Shown piece by piece: positions 6,352 to 7,809 of a DNA stretch of 7,809 bases. The notes under the pieces are model-generated. The model was not told the DNA's origin, did no database searches, and saw only the letters and a program-made list of their open reading frames with translations. Origin of the DNA: Candidatus Caldipriscus sp. T1.2 (lineage in GTDB: Bacteria; Hydrothermota; Hydrothermia; LBFQ01); the NCBI GenBank assembly GCA_000980735.1, contig LBFQ01000038.1, positions 1,841 to 9,649 on the forward strand. The letters are read 5' to 3'. Position numbers and translations under genes: made by a program. Within the stretch, counting starts at the first letter, position 1; the number at the start of each line of letters is the position of its first letter.

Positions 6352-7809
6352 GGGGATTTTCCCCTTTATTGGCGAGGGGGAAAGGGGGGATATAGTTGAG
6401 GTTGAGGTGGGAAATAAGAGGACGTTTGGGGTTATTTTAGATGTTGAGGGGGGAGATGGGGAGGGGCTAAAGTTGGCGAAAAACTTTAACCTAAGAATCC
6501 CCACAGAACTCCTTGATCTAATAAACTTCGCCTCAAAATATTACCACTATCCGCAGAATCTGTACTTAAGGCTCGTCCTTCCCTCACGTTTGAGGAAGAT
6601 CTCAAGGGTATATTACGTTAGGGTTTCTGATAAGGTGCCAAATACGAAGTTTGTTGATCTATGGGAGTACCTTAAGAAACCAAGGACGAAAGATGAACTA
6701 ATTAAGATGTTTGGGAAAAGGGCGGTTTATTATCTGCGAAGGTGGGAGAGTTTGAACCTTATAAGTAAGATCGAAAAGGTGAAAATCCCAAAGTTTAAAC
6801 CTCCAAAAATCTACGACTTGGGGGAGGTCGAGATACCCGAAAGTCCAAACCTTGAGCAGATGAGGGCCATAAACTCAATAATATCCTCAAAGGGATTTTC
6901 AACTTTCTACCTTTGGGGACCGACGGGTTCCGGGAAGACCTTGGTTTATCTTAAGGTGGTGGAAAGGTTCCTTGCGGAAGGTAAAGGAGCATTGATCCTC
7001 GTTCCCGAGATCCTTTTATCTTACCACATCGCTAGGGCTTTCCAAAAAGCCTTTGGGGAAAATTTTGCCATATATCACGGAAGTTTGGGAGATAAACTCA
7101 ACGTATGGTACAACGTAGCTAAAGGGAAGGTAAAGGTGGTTATGGGTACCAGGAGTGCGGTGTTTTTGCCGATAAGGGACTTGGGGGTAATACTGGTTGA
7201 TGAGGAGTTTGATGAGGGTTTCAAGGAGGAGGGGAGGATCCCATTCTATAACGCCCGCGATCTTGCGATATACAGGGGTAAGATATTGAATATTCCAGTG
7301 GTTTTGGGAAGCGCGACCCCTTCCCTTGAAAGCTTTCACAACATAAGGATCAAAAAATTCAAGCCCTTGATTTTAACCAAGAAGATACACGGGGGAAATG
7401 TGAGTATGGAAGTCGTTGATATGAGGAGGGAAAAAAAGGTAAATGGGATCTTTTCCGAGAGGATGATATACGATCTCATTTCAACCCTTCAAAGCGGTAA
7501 AAATGCGATAATATACGTAAATAGGAGGGGTTACTTACCTTACTTCTTCTGTGCGGATTGTGGAACACCGGTTAAGTGTGAAAATTGCGATGTTGTCCTT
7601 GCTTTGCATAAGGGGAAATTTGGGGAGTTTTTGAAGTGTCATATATGTGGGTTTTCGACGGATATACCATTGAGCTGTGGAAACTGTGGAAGCACAAACC
7701 TGATAGGCGTAGGTTTTGGGACACAAAGGGTGGAGGAGGAGCTTTCGGAGATTTTAAAAGTTGAGGTTTTTAGAATGGATTCGGATAAAATTAGAAAGAG
7801 GGGGGAGGT
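6323..7809 (+). CDS. priA: Primosomal protein N' (replication restart helicase PriA), C-terminus cut by window edge
   Basis: Superfamily 2 helicase that recognises stalled forks and reloads the replicative helicase. In view are 495 codons from TTG 6323. A short N-terminal 3'-DNA-binding domain (about 1-100; RGDIVEVEVGNKRTFGVIL at 21-39) and a probable winged-helix region (about 105-155) precede the helicase core: Walker A GPTGSGKT (199-206), LVPEI (226-230), GTRSAVF (275-281), motif II DEEF (293-296), motif III GSATPS (329-334), YVNRRGY (398-404). Eight zinc-binding Cys (410, 413, 419, 422, 439, 442, 452, 455) are all present, followed by GFGTQRVEEEL (464-474). The family norm for motif II is DEEH and for the later YHARD is His; here they are Phe296 and Asn310 (FYNARD). 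The first 29 bases overlap lon, so co-translation is likely. The missing part should hold the rest of the second helicase lobe and the C-terminal domain. Confidence 0.95.
   Translation, partial: MKRLKVLTDKGIFPFIGEGERGDIVEVEVGNKRTFGVILDVEGGDGEGLKLAKNFNLRIPTELLDLINFASKYYHYPQNLYLRLVLPSRLRKISRVYYVRVSDKVPNTKFVDLWEYLKKPRTKDELIKMFGKRAVYYLRRWESLNLISKIEKVKIPKFKPPKIYDLGEVEIPESPNLEQMRAINSIISSKGFSTFYLWGPTGSGKTLVYLKVVERFLAEGKGALILVPEILLSYHIARAFQKAFGENFAIYHGSLGDKLNVWYNVAKGKVKVVMGTRSAVFLPIRDLGVILVDEEFDEGFKEEGRIPFYNARDLAIYRGKILNIPVVLGSATPSLESFHNIRIKKFKPLILTKKIHGGNVSMEVVDMRREKKVNGIFSERMIYDLISTLQSGKNAIIYVNRRGYLPYFFCADCGTPVKCENCDVVLALHKGKFGEFLKCHICGFSTDIPLSCGNCGSTNLIGVGFGTQRVEEELSEILKVEVFRMDSDKIRKRGE
6350..6366 (+). 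repeat. Perfect 7-bp inverted repeat at the lon stop codon
   Basis: AAGGGGA, a TTT loop, then TCCCCTT form a perfect 7-bp stem that begins on the last two bases of the lon stop codon and lies inside codons 10-15 of priA. The stem is followed by TATTGG, not a U-run, so a full intrinsic terminator is unlikely. It could slow ribosomes or polymerase, or mark an RNA-processing point between lon and priA. Confidence 0.5.

Noticed and set aside
1..7809. CRISPR array, tRNA/rRNA, insertion sequence, toxin-antitoxin or defence genes
   Set aside because: No spaced repeats, no tRNA-like cloverleaf, no terminal inverted repeats with a transposase, and all sequence apart from two short gaps is accounted for by six identifiable genes.

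Overview
The window reads as a slice of a bacterial chromosome from a probably thermophilic, uncultured lineage. Arg is mostly AGG/AGA, Ile is often ATA, and each coding strand is purine-rich: the + strand is pyrimidine-rich before about 1743 and purine-rich after it. The leftmost gene ends, at the window edge, in what looks like the start of a type IX secretion (T9SS) type A sorting domain. That trait belongs to the FCB group and related candidate phyla (WOR-3/Stahlbacteria, Hydrothermae, Marinimicrobia, Cloacimonadota). Placing it near WOR-3/Hydrothermae is my inference and needs a tree.

Layout: positions 1-1743 (minus strand) hold a secreted M1-family zinc aminopeptidase, running off the left edge at its C-terminus. 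A 36-bp divergent spacer (1744-1779) follows, with face-to-face -10-like boxes placed so that both transcripts would start at or near the A of their ATG. On the plus strand comes a tight block: argS (1780-3391, broken by one apparent +1 frameshift near 2521), rpmI (3415-3609), an hsp20-type small heat-shock protein (3609-3992), lon (3994-6351) and priA (6323 to the right edge, C-terminus missing). Joints in this block are a 23-nt gap, a 1-nt overlap, a 1-nt gap and a 29-nt overlap, so it is probably an operon. There may be an extra start in front of rpmI.

The plus-strand genes are housekeeping: tRNA-Arg charging, ribosomal protein L35, protein holding (Hsp20), protein degradation (Lon) and replication restart (PriA). 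Hsp20 and Lon form a natural proteostasis pair. Having rpmI here without infC and rplT is not the usual order.

I see no mobile element, CRISPR array, tRNA/rRNA or defence cassette, and no clearly new multi-gene system. The points worth a second look are the probable leaderless divergent promoter, the NVAN sequence in place of the ArgS HIGH motif, the argS frameshift, DEEF in place of DEEH in PriA, the nearly absent signal peptide and altered GxMEN motif of the M1 peptidase, and a hairpin at the lon/priA joint. No gene-free stretch exceeds 36 bases.
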